Positions 46,628 through 55,393 of a stretch of DNA of 64,000 nucleotides are shown here, piece by piece (the first letter of the stretch is position 1; each line of letters starts with the position of its first letter). Origin of the DNA: Pseudomonas kairouanensis (lineage in GTDB: Bacteria > Pseudomonadota > Gammaproteobacteria > Pseudomonadales > Pseudomonadaceae); assembly GCF_004682055.1 (NCBI RefSeq), contig NZ_QUZU01000008.1, positions 1 to 64,000 on the forward strand. The letters run 5' to 3'. Under the pieces are notes generated by a model that worked only from the letters and a program-made list of their open reading frames with translations, was not told where the DNA came from and searched no databases. Made by a program: the position numbers and the translations under genes.

Positions 46628-46712
46628 GTGGTTCGCCAGAGTGCACCGCAAGCGTGCCCACCCGTCAACCGCCGCCGCTAGGAGTAGGCGCGGCCCCAAG
46701 CCTGGATCGCCG

Positions 46713-46845
46713 TGTAGTGAGCGGGCTTGCCCCGCGCTGGGTGGCGAAGCCGCCCTACATCCAGACACCTCGGTCTGCCTAAAACACTGCGGCGTCCCGC
46801 CTGGGGCGGCTTCGCCACCCAGCGCTGGCAAGCCTGCTCACTACA
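46713..46845. repeat. REPIN, third REP type
   Basis: Left arm TGTAGTGAGCGGGCTTGCCC through 46754 and right arm 46805-46845 are near reverse complements over about 40 bp, enclosing about 50 bp. The core GGGCTTGCCCCGCGCTGGG plus GGTGGCGAAGCCGCC differs from the other REPINs here. Confidence 0.88.
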
Positions 46846-46858
46846 AGGAATGCCATAT

Positions 46859-48253
46859 TTAGAGGGTTGTCAGTTTCAAGGCCAACGCCTTCGCCTGAAT
46901 CGCCACATCCGTCACCGCCGTGCTCTCCCACCACAGCCCCCGCAACGGCGGGCCCATGGCAAACAACCGCTGGCTCACCTGCCCCGCTGCGTCCACCACC
47001 GCCCCGCCCGCATCCGCTGCAATCCCCAATGCCAACGGCCCAGGCTGGATCAGCCCGCGTTTGAGCAACTGTTGCGGCAACGGTCGGGCCACGCGGCGCC
47101 AGTCGTACTCAATGCCGCTGGAGTTGATCAACGCTGCTCCTGACACATGCGTAACGGCTTGCTCGCCACGGTGACGCAAACGGATGGTCACGCCTTCACC
47201 TGAAGGCTCCAAGCCTTTGAACGACGCCGCCCGAATCCGCAACCGCCCCTCGTCATGCAACCGCGCCACCAACTGTGCGCTCAACGGCGGCGAACGGTGA
47301 TGGTGGCTCTCCCACCAGGGCCGCACGTGCCGCACAAACTGGCGCTTTTCGCGCTCGCTGGCCTGGCTCCACAAGCGGCCGATATGGGCACGCACGGTGT
47401 CCAACGGCGCTTGCCAATCAATGCCCTGCGCCTGAGCGATGCGGCATTGGCGACGCACTTCCCGCAGCAATTGCAGCGGGCTGCGCAGGCTGTGGTCTTC
47501 GCCCAGAAAATCCACCCAGCCCGGCGGCTGCCGACGCACGTGGGGCAGCAGGCCATGCCGTGAAAAGATCTCAATGGGCCCACGATGGCCGGCCTGTTCC
47601 AGGGACACCACGGCATCCACCATGGTCAGTCCGGAGCCGATGATCAGCACCGTGGCCTGTGGGTCGAGCTGGGTCATGGCCCTCACGTCCCAGGGGTCTA
47701 CCGCCGCTGCGTTCAAACCGCTGGATTGGGTTTGGGGCGTGCGCGCCGCCGGGAACATGCCAGTGGCCAATACCGCAAAGGCACCACGCAGTGCCGGGCC
47801 GTTATCCAGGGTCAATAACGCGCCGTGTTCATCCACTTGCAGATCAACCACCTCACCACGCACATGCTCCACCGTGGACGCCGACAACGCCTTGGCTTCG
47901 GCCAGCCGCTGCTGCGCATACAGGCCAAAAACGCCGCGTGGCGGAAACAGTTCGCTGATGGGCACAGGCTGCTCGTGCGCCTGCGGCCAGCCGCCCGCGC
48001 CGATATAGGCGGTGAGCCATTGGGTCAGGTCATCGGCGTTGTCCGGGTCGACGCTCATGCGTGCGGCGTTGCCGTTCAACGTGTGGCCCAGTTCGACCGC
48101 ACTGTAGGCCTCGCCACGGCCCAGTTCGGCGCGCGGTTCAACCACCAGGATGCGGCGTTGGCCCGGCTGGCGCAGCAGTTGCACCGCCAGCATCGTACCG
48201 CTTAGCCCGCCGCCGATGATCAGGACATCAGCGTTGCGGATGGAGTCAGTCAT
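46859..48253 (-). CDS. FAD/NAD(P)-binding oxidoreductase-like protein
   Basis: 464 aa. The N-terminal dinucleotide fold is DVLIIGGGLSGTMLAVQLL, with a second Rossmann segment TVLIIGSGLTMVDAVVSLEQ near residue 200. This two-nucleotide arrangement resembles flavin monooxygenase-like or FAD-NAD(P)-binding (YdhS-type) proteins. It is the last gene of the ABC-importer operon, 12 bp after the ATPase, so it may act on the imported compound. Reaction unknown. Confidence 0.8.
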   Translation of the reverse strand: MTDSIRNADVLIIGGGLSGTMLAVQLLRQPGQRRILVVEPRAELGRGEAYSAVELGHTLNGNAARMSVDPDNADDLTQWLTAYIGAGGWPQAHEQPVPISELFPPRGVFGLYAQQRLAEAKALSASTVEHVRGEVVDLQVDEHGALLTLDNGPALRGAFAVLATGMFPAARTPQTQSSGLNAAAVDPWDVRAMTQLDPQATVLIIGSGLTMVDAVVSLEQAGHRGPIEIFSRHGLLPHVRRQPPGWVDFLGEDHSLRSPLQLLREVRRQCRIAQAQGIDWQAPLDTVRAHIGRLWSQASEREKRQFVRHVRPWWESHHHRSPPLSAQLVARLHDEGRLRIRAASFKGLEPSGEGVTIRLRHRGEQAVTHVSGAALINSSGIEYDWRRVARPLPQQLLKRGLIQPGPLALGIAADAGGAVVDAAGQVSQRLFAMGPPLRGLWWESTAVTDVAIQAKALALKLTTL

Positions 48254-48265
48254 GCAGGTTCGCCT

Positions 48266-49033
48266 TTACTGTTTACCCAGATAAATGTCATGCAAATCGC
48301 CCCGCGCCAACAACTCGGCAGCGCTGCCACTCAAGGCCACCCGGCCAGTATCCAGCACGTAGCCGTGGGCCGCATAGTTCAGCGCGACGTTGATGTTCTG
48401 CTCGGCGATCAAAAAGCTCACCTGCTGCTCACGGTTGAGCTGCGCGATGATTTCGAAGATCTCCTGCACGATCATAGGCGCCAAACCCATGGACGGCTCG
48501 TCGAGCAGTACCAAAGTAGGACGGGTCATCAACGCCCGGCCGATGGCAACCATCTGCTGCTCGCCGCCCGAGGTCAGGCCGGCGCGGGTGTGGCGCTTGG
48601 TCTTGAGCCGTGGGAACCAGGCGTAGATACGCTCAAGGTCGTGTTCCATGTCCTTGCGGCTCAGGCGCCGTACAAAGCCGCCGCTGCGCAGGTTGTCTTC
48701 CACCGTAAGCTGGCCGAACACATGGCGGCCCTCCAGCACATGCACCATGCCCTGGCGCACGCGCTGGCTGGGGTCGACGCCGGCCAGGTCTTGGCCTGCG
48801 TACTCGATCACGCCCCGGCTGACCTCGGCACGCTCGGCGCGCACCAACCCCGAAATTGCCTTGAGCGTGGTGCTCTTGCCCGCGCCATTGGCGCCGAGCA
48901 AGGCGACAATAGCGCCCTTGGGCACGCTCAGCGACACGCCGGCCACCGCCAGGATCGCGCCGTCGTAGATCACTTCGATGTCATTGACCGTCAGCAGCGA
49001 CGGGTTGGCGGTTTCAACGGCGGGCTGGCTCAT
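48266..49033 (-). CDS. Branched-chain-type ABC importer ATPase (LivF-like)
   Basis: 255 aa. Walker A GANGAGKST near residue 47, signature TSGGEQQMVAIGRAL, Walker B LVLLDEPSMGL and the LivF-like switch IAEQNINVAL. One of two ATPases of a HAAT-family importer. It is 2 bp from the substrate-binding protein gene. Confidence 0.92.
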   Translation of the reverse strand: MSQPAVETANPSLLTVNDIEVIYDGAILAVAGVSLSVPKGAIVALLGANGAGKSTTLKAISGLVRAERAEVSRGVIEYAGQDLAGVDPSQRVRQGMVHVLEGRHVFGQLTVEDNLRSGGFVRRLSRKDMEHDLERIYAWFPRLKTKRHTRAGLTSGGEQQMVAIGRALMTRPTLVLLDEPSMGLAPMIVQEIFEIIAQLNREQQVSFLIAEQNINVALNYAAHGYVLDTGRVALSGSAAELLARGDLHDIYLGKQ

Positions 49034-49035
49034 GC

Positions 49036-50376
49036 TTATTCATCCCCGGTACAGGTACGCGGCGTCAGGCCTTTTTCCTTGGCAAACGCAGCGGATTTTT
49101 CGTCAATCAACGGGCGCAGCAGCGCACGATCGGCAGCGATCCATTCGCTCACCAGCGTCCAGTTGGCGCCGTCCCACTGCTGCACCCGGGCCGAGCCGCC
49201 GCCTTCGTGGTCGCGGCACGACAGCTTGAGGTTTTGCATCAGGCCCAGGTAACCCATGGCCTTGAGGCGTGCGTCGTCGATGTTCAGGTGTTCCAGGCCC
49301 CAGCGGCCTTCTTCGCCATTGAGCGGGCGCTTGCCGAACTTGGCCTGGCCGGTGCGGATCGCTTCCACCGCCACGGCGGCGTTCACCAGGCCCGAGTTGT
49401 AGTAGACGCTGCCGAAGTTTTTCAGGTCTTTGAGGTCGCTGTGGCCCTTGTCGAGGATGTACTGCTTGAGGCGCTTGTGGATCTCAAAATCGGCACCCGC
49501 CGGGTATGGCGTCAGCGCCAGGTAGCCTTTGGCAGCAGCACCGGCGGGCAGCACGTCTTCGCTGGAACTGGCCCAGATGTCGCCGATGATATGGTCCACC
49601 GGGAAGCCGAAGCGTGCGGCGGTCTTCACCGCCACCGGGGTGGACACGCCCCAGGTGCGCAGGAACACCCAGTCCGGGTTGGCCTGGCGCACCTGGCGCC
49701 ATTGCGCGGATTGTTCGTTGCCAGGGTCGGCCACCGGGATCTGGATATTTTCAAAGCCGTACTTCTCGGCGAGCAACTTCAGCGGGCCAAGGGTTTCGCG
49801 ACCGTAGGCCGAGTCGTGGTAGACCGTGGCGATCTTCTTGCCCTTGAGCTTGTCGAACCCGCCCTCGCGCTGGGCGATGTAGTTCACCAGGGTGGAGGCC
49901 TCGCTGTAGAACGTGAGCATCACCGGGAAGTTATAGGGGAACACGGTGCCGTCGGTGGCTTCGGTGCGCCCATAACCGAGGGTGATCAGCGGGATCTTGT
50001 CCACCTCCGCCCGCTCACTCAGCGCATAGGCCGCCGGTGCGCCGTTGGGTTGGTACACCGCCACCGGCGCGCCATCCAGGCCGTTCTTGAAGCGCTCGTA
50101 GCACTCGATGCCCTTCTCCGCCGTCCACTCGGTCTCGCATTCTTGCCACACCAGTTTCACGCCGTTGATACCGCCTTCCACCTCGTTGATATAACGCAGG
50201 TAGTCAATCATCCCCGCCCACACCTGCACGCCGCTGGAGGCGTAAGCGCCCACGCGGTAGGTGGCCAGAGGGAAGAATTGCTGGTCGGCCGAAGCCACGG
50301 CCTGGGGTACTGCGCCGGCCAGTGCAGCCAGCGCAAAGGCGGTGCCGACCAGGGAACGTTTCAAGGATGCACGCAT
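49036..50376 (-). CDS. ABC importer periplasmic substrate-binding protein (HAAT family)
   Basis: 446 aa with a signal peptide (TAFALAALAGAVPQAVASA). The Peripla_BP_6-type fold is seen in YLRYINEVEGGINGVKLVW, KIPLITLGYGRTEATDG and KGKKIATVYHDSAYGRETLG. The family binds amino acids, amides or aromatic acids; the ligand cannot be read. It lies between the permease and second ATPase genes. Confidence 0.9.
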   Translation of the reverse strand: MRASLKRSLVGTAFALAALAGAVPQAVASADQQFFPLATYRVGAYASSGVQVWAGMIDYLRYINEVEGGINGVKLVWQECETEWTAEKGIECYERFKNGLDGAPVAVYQPNGAPAAYALSERAEVDKIPLITLGYGRTEATDGTVFPYNFPVMLTFYSEASTLVNYIAQREGGFDKLKGKKIATVYHDSAYGRETLGPLKLLAEKYGFENIQIPVADPGNEQSAQWRQVRQANPDWVFLRTWGVSTPVAVKTAARFGFPVDHIIGDIWASSSEDVLPAGAAAKGYLALTPYPAGADFEIHKRLKQYILDKGHSDLKDLKNFGSVYYNSGLVNAAVAVEAIRTGQAKFGKRPLNGEEGRWGLEHLNIDDARLKAMGYLGLMQNLKLSCRDHEGGGSARVQQWDGANWTLVSEWIAADRALLRPLIDEKSAAFAKEKGLTPRTCTGDE

Positions 50377-50394
50377 GGAGAGTTCTCTTAGAAG

Positions 50395-51444
50395 TTAGAA
50401 GCGCAGCGGCCACTGCCGCAGACGGTCACGCAGGTTGTGCAACAGGCGAATCAAGCCCTCGGGTTCCTTGATCAGGAACACGATGATCAACGCGCCAAAG
50501 ATGATTTTCTGCAGGTTCTGCAACTGCCCCGCATCCACCGAGCCACCGAACAACGCCTGCCCGGCATGGCTGAGGAAAATCGGCAGCAAACTGATAAACG
50601 CAGCCCCCACGAAGTTGCCGGCGATGCTGCCCATGCCGCCGATAATGATGATGAACAGGATCTGGAATGAGCGGTTGATATCAAAACTGCTGGCACTGGC
50701 CGTGCCCAGGTAGGCAAAGGCCCACAGCGCCCCGGCAATACCGAGGTAGAACGAACTGACCGCAAACGCCAGGCGCTTGTAGCGCACCACCGGAATGCCG
50801 ACCACGGCGGCGGCGGTGTCCATGTCGCGGATCGCCATCCAGTTGCGACCGACCTGGCTGCGCACCAGGTTGATCGCGGTCCAGGTCAGGATCACCACCG
50901 TGACCAGCGTCAGCAGGTAGCGGCCCAGCGGGGTATTGAGGTCGTGGCCAAACAGCGCAAGCTTGGGCGCGGAGATGGTGCCGGAGGAGCCATAGTTGTA
51001 GAACCAGGGAAACTTGACGAACAGCCACTCCAGAAAGAACTGCGCGGCCAAGGTGGTGACCATCAGGTAAAAACCCTTGATCCGCGAACTGGGCAGACCA
51101 AACAGCAAGCCCACCAACGCGCTGATAATCCCGCCCCCCAGCAGCGCAACCGGTAAACCCAATTCCGGCAGGCGCAGCAAAAAGCCGTAGGTGGCGAACG
51201 CACCAACCGCCATGAAACCGGCCGCGCCCACGGACGTTTGCCCGGTGTAGCCGGTGAGCAGATTCAGGCCCAGCCCCGCCAGGGACAGCACCAAAAATGG
51301 AATCAGGATCGCATTGAGCCAATAGTCATTGCCCCACAGCGGCACCACGACAAATGCCAGTGCCAACAGCCCGAGCAGGCCCCATGGGATACGCCGCTGG
51401 ATCAGCACCAACGGCGCGGTTTCTTGCACAACAGGGATCGACAT
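50395..51444 (-). CDS. Branched-chain-type ABC importer permease (LivM-like)
   Basis: 349 aa, about ten helices. The LivM signatures GLGLNLLTGYTGQTSVGAAGFMAVGA and NFVGAAFISLLPIF are clear. The frame is open to 51552, but the ATG at 51444, 4 bp after the LivH stop, gives the normal hydrophilic N-terminus before the first helix. Confidence 0.92.
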   Translation of the reverse strand: MSIPVVQETAPLVLIQRRIPWGLLGLLALAFVVVPLWGNDYWLNAILIPFLVLSLAGLGLNLLTGYTGQTSVGAAGFMAVGAFATYGFLLRLPELGLPVALLGGGIISALVGLLFGLPSSRIKGFYLMVTTLAAQFFLEWLFVKFPWFYNYGSSGTISAPKLALFGHDLNTPLGRYLLTLVTVVILTWTAINLVRSQVGRNWMAIRDMDTAAAVVGIPVVRYKRLAFAVSSFYLGIAGALWAFAYLGTASASSFDINRSFQILFIIIIGGMGSIAGNFVGAAFISLLPIFLSHAGQALFGGSVDAGQLQNLQKIIFGALIIVFLIKEPEGLIRLLHNLRDRLRQWPLRF

Positions 51445-51448
51445 GGTT

Positions 51449-52330
51449 TCAGACTCGCTCGATGGCGCGCTCGCCGAACAGGCCGGCGGGACGGATATAC
51501 AGGAAGGCCAGGGCCAATACATAAGCGAACCACGGCGTGATGCCGCCGCCAATCAGCGGGCCGATATACACCTCGGCGAGGTTCTCTGCGGCGCCGACGA
51601 TCAGCCCGCCGACAATCGCCCCGCCAATCGAGGTAAAGCCGCCGATGATCAACACCGGCAAGGCCTTGAGCACCACCAGCGACAGCGAAAACTGCACGCC
51701 CTGGCGCGCGCCCCATAGCAGGCCCGCCACCAAGCCGACAATGCCCGCTACAGCCCAGACGATCTGCCAGATGCGATTGAGGTTGATGCCAATGGACAGC
51801 GCCGCCGTGGTGTCATCCGCCACGGCGCGCAGCGACACGCCGATGCGGGTCTTGTTGAACAGCAATGCCAACACCGTGACCAGCACCACCGCAGCGGCGG
51901 CGGCGATCAGGTCGAACTGGCTGAGCATCAACGGGCCGATGAACAGCGGCACGTCGTCGATGCCCAGGTCCAGGGCGCGTACTTGCGAGCCCATCAACCC
52001 TTGGGCCAAGCCTTCGATGATGAACGACAAGCCCAGGGTGGCCATGAACAAGGTGATCTGCGAGCGGTTCACCAGCGGGCGCAGTACCAGACGCTCGATC
52101 AGCAGCGCGCCGACGATCATCACGATCACCGTCAGCAACAACGCCAGGGCAAACGGCACGCCCTGATCATGCAGGCTGACGAAGGTCAACGCGGCAAACA
52201 GCAGCATGGCGCCTTGGGCAAAATTGAACACGCCACTGGCCTTGTAGATCAGCACAAAGCCGATGGCGACCAGGGAATACATGGTGCCGGCGAGCAGGCC
52301 GCCGAGCAGGGTTTCGAAGAAAAACGTCAT
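51449..52330 (-). CDS. Branched-chain-type ABC importer permease (LivH-like)
   Basis: 293 aa, about eight helices. GLLAGTMYSLVAIGFVLIYK and ASGVFNFAQGAMLLFAAL are the LivH N-terminal signature; ALPVLIIGGFTSIGGAIVGG is the conserved C-terminal segment. The ATG overlaps the LivG-like stop, giving translational coupling. Confidence 0.93.
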   Translation of the reverse strand: MTFFFETLLGGLLAGTMYSLVAIGFVLIYKASGVFNFAQGAMLLFAALTFVSLHDQGVPFALALLLTVIVMIVGALLIERLVLRPLVNRSQITLFMATLGLSFIIEGLAQGLMGSQVRALDLGIDDVPLFIGPLMLSQFDLIAAAAAVVLVTVLALLFNKTRIGVSLRAVADDTTAALSIGINLNRIWQIVWAVAGIVGLVAGLLWGARQGVQFSLSLVVLKALPVLIIGGFTSIGGAIVGGLIVGAAENLAEVYIGPLIGGGITPWFAYVLALAFLYIRPAGLFGERAIERV

Positions 52331-53100
52331 CAGTGCACCACCCCAAGATAAGCCGCGATCACGTCCGGGTTGGCCTGCACCTGGGCCGGTGTGCCGTCGC
52401 CGACTTTGCGCCCGTAGTCCAGCACCACCACATGATCGGACAGGCCCATCACCACGCCAATGTCGTGCTCGATCAACACCACGGTGGTGCCGAGGTCACG
52501 GTTCACGTCGGCGACGAAGCGCGCCATTTCCTGTTTCTCTTCGGCGTTCATGCCGGCCATGGGTTCGTCCAGCAGTAACAGGCTGGGCCCGGCGATCAAT
52601 GCGCGGCCCAGTTCCACGCGCTTTTGCAGGCCGTAGGACAGGTTGCCCACCAGCACATCGCGGTGGGCCTGCAACTCCAGGAATTCGAGAATGGCCTGGC
52701 CGCGCAGGCGGAAGGCCTCGGCCTCGCGCCGCGCACGGGGCAGCCCCAGGGCTTGTTCGATAAAACTGCTGCGCATATGCCGCGACAGGCCGGTGAGAAT
52801 GTTGTCCAGCACGCTCATTTTCTTGAACAACGCGTTGTTCTGGAACGTGCGGCCAATGCCCCGGCGCGCCGCGCCCAGGGGGTCGATACGCTGCAAGTGC
52901 TGGTCTTCAAAAACGATCTCACCGGCGTCGAAGCGATACACGCCGTTGAGCACATTAAGCAACGAACTTTTACCGGCACCGTTGGGGCCGATCAGCGCGC
53001 AGATTTCACCGCGCTGCACCTCAAAGGACAGGGCATTGATCGCCTTGACCCCCTTGAACGACAGCGAGATATCCCGCACCTGGAGAATGGCTTGGCTCAT
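52330..53100 (-). CDS. Branched-chain-type ABC importer ATPase (LivG-like)
   Basis: 256 aa. Walker A GPNGAGKSS, signature LSYGLQKRVELGRAL, Walker B LLLLDEPMAGMN and the H-loop LIEHD. The open frame extends to 53259, but the ATG at 53100 overlaps the stop of the upstream AMP-binding-like gene and fits the family N-terminus. Confidence 0.92.
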   Translation of the reverse strand: MSQAILQVRDISLSFKGVKAINALSFEVQRGEICALIGPNGAGKSSLLNVLNGVYRFDAGEIVFEDQHLQRIDPLGAARRGIGRTFQNNALFKKMSVLDNILTGLSRHMRSSFIEQALGLPRARREAEAFRLRGQAILEFLELQAHRDVLVGNLSYGLQKRVELGRALIAGPSLLLLDEPMAGMNAEEKQEMARFVADVNRDLGTTVVLIEHDIGVVMGLSDHVVVLDYGRKVGDGTPAQVQANPDVIAAYLGVVH

Positions 53101-53999
53101 GCGATGTCCCGTTTGAATTCGGCCAACCACGACGGTTCGGGGGTGGATTTGAGGGGTTGCCAGATATACGCCAGGCGTTGGAAGCCCAGCAGTTTGCGTA
53201 CGCGGTTTTTCAGCAGGCGACGCAGGCCGCTTTGTGGGTGGGCGATGGCCCAGTCGCACAGGCGACGGCGCCAGGTACCGTGGGGTGCCAGGCGGCTTTC
53301 GATCTCGTCCGCCAAGTGCGCCAGGCGCGCCGTGGACAACAACAGGCCAGTGGGTGCGACTTCACGGCGATCCCGCTGCGCCGAGGCCATTCCTTCCGGG
53401 AAAGCCAGGCCATGGCCGCTGTTCAACCACTGCCCCAACACCACCACCAGGCCGCCTTGCCAATGGGTGCCCTCCTCGCTCCACAACACGCTTTCACCGC
53501 TGGGTTGCCACCAGCGGGCGAGGTGTTGCGCGGGGTCCACCGGGCCCAGCAGTTGGGCGAAATCCAGCAGATTGGCGCCTTGCCAATGCCGCGCGTGCTG
53601 GCGGCCTTGGGTGTAGGAATGGGTGGGGCGAATGCGCCACAGGTGGTGCTGCAACGCCTCGGGGTCGAGGTTGTCGGCCAGGGTCAGTACCTGCCCGCCG
53701 ATGGACTGGGCAGCCAGGGCCAGCAGCAACAGGTTCGGTTCGAACGCACCGCTTAAGGCCAGCCGCGATTGCTCGCCGAAACCCTGCTGGCGCAAACCAT
53801 CGGCCAGTCGCTCCACATCCCGCAGGATGTCGATCCAGCGCCACGCATACCACTGGCCATGGCGCTTGTGGCGCAGGGCAGTGTGCAGCGGTGTGATCTG
53901 CGCCCAGTGGTGCAGTTGTTCCAGGGCCTTGGGCAGGTCGCCGAGCAGTTCGGCGGGCCACTCCAATGCCTGCGGGCGTTTGAGCTCGTGCACGCTCAT
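53097..53999 (-). CDS. Short AMP-binding-like protein lacking the adenylation P-loop
   Basis: 300 aa, first gene of the importer operon. The N-terminal part (HTALRHKRHGQWYAWRWIDI, ERLADGLRQQGFG, SIGGQVLTL) resembles the start of long-chain acyl-CoA synthetases. The S/TSGTTG-type P-loop and the C-terminal catalytic domain are absent; a distinct helical region (GTWRRRLCDWAIA, LLGFQRLAYIWQP) follows. It is therefore unlikely to be a normal ligase. The ATG at 53999 has AGGAG about 10 bp upstream. Confidence 0.75.
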   Translation of the reverse strand: MSVHELKRPQALEWPAELLGDLPKALEQLHHWAQITPLHTALRHKRHGQWYAWRWIDILRDVERLADGLRQQGFGEQSRLALSGAFEPNLLLLALAAQSIGGQVLTLADNLDPEALQHHLWRIRPTHSYTQGRQHARHWQGANLLDFAQLLGPVDPAQHLARWWQPSGESVLWSEEGTHWQGGLVVVLGQWLNSGHGLAFPEGMASAQRDRREVAPTGLLLSTARLAHLADEIESRLAPHGTWRRRLCDWAIAHPQSGLRRLLKNRVRKLLGFQRLAYIWQPLKSTPEPSWLAEFKRDIA

Positions 54000-54250
54000 A
54001 GGGGTAATGCTCCTATTGGTGGGGTGTGCGTGCGGTGGTCCGCTGGCTGACGGGAGAATGAGTATGTGCTGCACGAGTTGTGCCGACGCGCAAAGCCCAG
54101 CAATTGGTGGGGGGAAACCGTCTTTAAGGAGGGGGCAGACATCCGCGGTAGAACATATTGTCTATTCACTGTTGCTGGACGAACACCTTGGCTGGCCTGC
54201 CCCTATGCAACGGCAGTACGTATTCGAGATAAAAATGTCCTGCTTTAAAC
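54000..54250. other. Divergent intergenic region, no gene seen
   Basis: Lies between the importer operon and lux box 6. It probably holds the importer promoter. No clear operator, hairpin or reading frame was identified. Confidence 0.45.
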
Positions 54251-54266
54251 CTGTCAACGTTGACAG
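54251..54266 (+). promoter_or_regulatory. LuxR-type box 6, perfect palindrome
   Basis: CTGTCAACGTTGACAG is a perfect 16-bp palindrome, preceded by AC and followed by TAG as in the other boxes. It is 80 bp before the start of the 290-aa protein. A possible -10 (TAAGCT at about 54290) lies at a distance similar to that of boxes 1 and 5. Confidence 0.8.
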
Positions 54267-54346
54267 TAGTCACCACCGTGCAACGCACCTAAGCTCGAAG
54301 AGCCTCGAGTTTCTGCAGCTTCAAACCTGACCTGGGAGGACACAAA

Positions 54347-55219
54347 ATGGCAAACCCGAGCTCAACTCAAACAAAGGCCACCGTTGGTACCTGCTCCTGC
54401 GCAGTGGCAGGCGATCCGAACTTCACCGACTACACTGCCTCTCGGTTTTTCTTTGTTCCAAAAGACGCCACGGGTGAGTGGCATATCGTCACTTCAAACG
54501 GAAATACAGGCGAGTACCAGATACTAGGATTCACCCTTCCCAATAGAGGTAATCAGAACGACGTAGATTACTCACTTGGCCCTGGCAGTAACGCCTTCGT
54601 CGGCTACCAATCGGTGATACCGGGTGAGCAGCGACCCTATACAACCACCAGCGGAAACTTGAAGGTCACCGTGGACGTACAGAATAAAAAACTCACGGCG
54701 ACGTTTGACCTTACCGCCGTAAACGGCTCAAGAACTGTTCACTTGACCCAAGGTTCAGTTGAAGTGGAGGGTTACAGTGACGAGCCAAAAACACAGGGTT
54801 CCGGCACTCTCAACGCGCTCATAGCGGGCGATGTAACGCTTGACTACGCATCGACCGACGTCTGGTTGTCAGACTCGCCAGTCAGCAACTTCCCTGACTC
54901 GTTCCTGGCGGGCTCACAACTGATTGAAAATCGCCCTGCCCCTCAGCACTTTCTCTTGTCAGTACAACTGGCAAACACCTTGGCTCCGGGCACCTACCCC
55001 ATCGCCCTCGACAGCAGCGAAGCCAGGGTGACGTTCATAGACGCAACGAATCGCCTGGACGTTTTTCGAGGCACAAGCGGGCAGATCACAATCGACGAGC
55101 TCCCCCAAAGCAACCCTCTGGCCGGCAAGTTGCGGGCAACCTTGACCTGCCAAGCACTCAACGACGATAACGTGCGGGCTGTCTCGATCAGCAATTGCAG
55201 TATCAACATCGAAAAATGA
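54347..55219 (+). CDS. Two-domain beta-rich hypothetical protein, lux-box controlled
   Basis: 290 aa, no signal peptide or membrane helix. Two related domains of about 135 residues (about 13-148 and 152-290) share an end pattern: LTATFDLTAVNGSRTVHLTQ then GSVEVE in the first, and LRATLTCQALNDDNVRAVSI then SNCSINIE in the second. I do not recognise the family. GGGAGGA precedes the ATG. It stands alone between the importer operon and a REPIN. Its promoter belongs to the same box family as the genes at 29.9-46.6 kb. Confidence 0.75.
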   Translation: MANPSSTQTKATVGTCSCAVAGDPNFTDYTASRFFFVPKDATGEWHIVTSNGNTGEYQILGFTLPNRGNQNDVDYSLGPGSNAFVGYQSVIPGEQRPYTTTSGNLKVTVDVQNKKLTATFDLTAVNGSRTVHLTQGSVEVEGYSDEPKTQGSGTLNALIAGDVTLDYASTDVWLSDSPVSNFPDSFLAGSQLIENRPAPQHFLLSVQLANTLAPGTYPIALDSSEARVTFIDATNRLDVFRGTSGQITIDELPQSNPLAGKLRATLTCQALNDDNVRAVSISNCSINIEK

Positions 55220-55301
55220 CGTCTGAATCGAGGCCATCAGAACAGTTGGCCCCACATTTGGAACTGCCCCGGACTCGGAAAACAGGCACGTCGCCAAACC
55301 T

Positions 55302-55393
55302 TGTGGGAGCAGGCCTGATCTCGCGAAGGCGGTGGGTCAGTCGACACAAAGCGTGTATGTCAGTCCGCTTTGGCGAGCAGGCCCGCTCCCACA
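55302..55393. repeat. REPIN overlapping a gene end
   Basis: Left arm begins TGTGGGAGCAGGCC and the right arm ends GGCCCGCTCCCACA at 55393. The minus-strand monooxygenase reads through the right arm and stops at 55360, between the arms. Confidence 0.88.
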
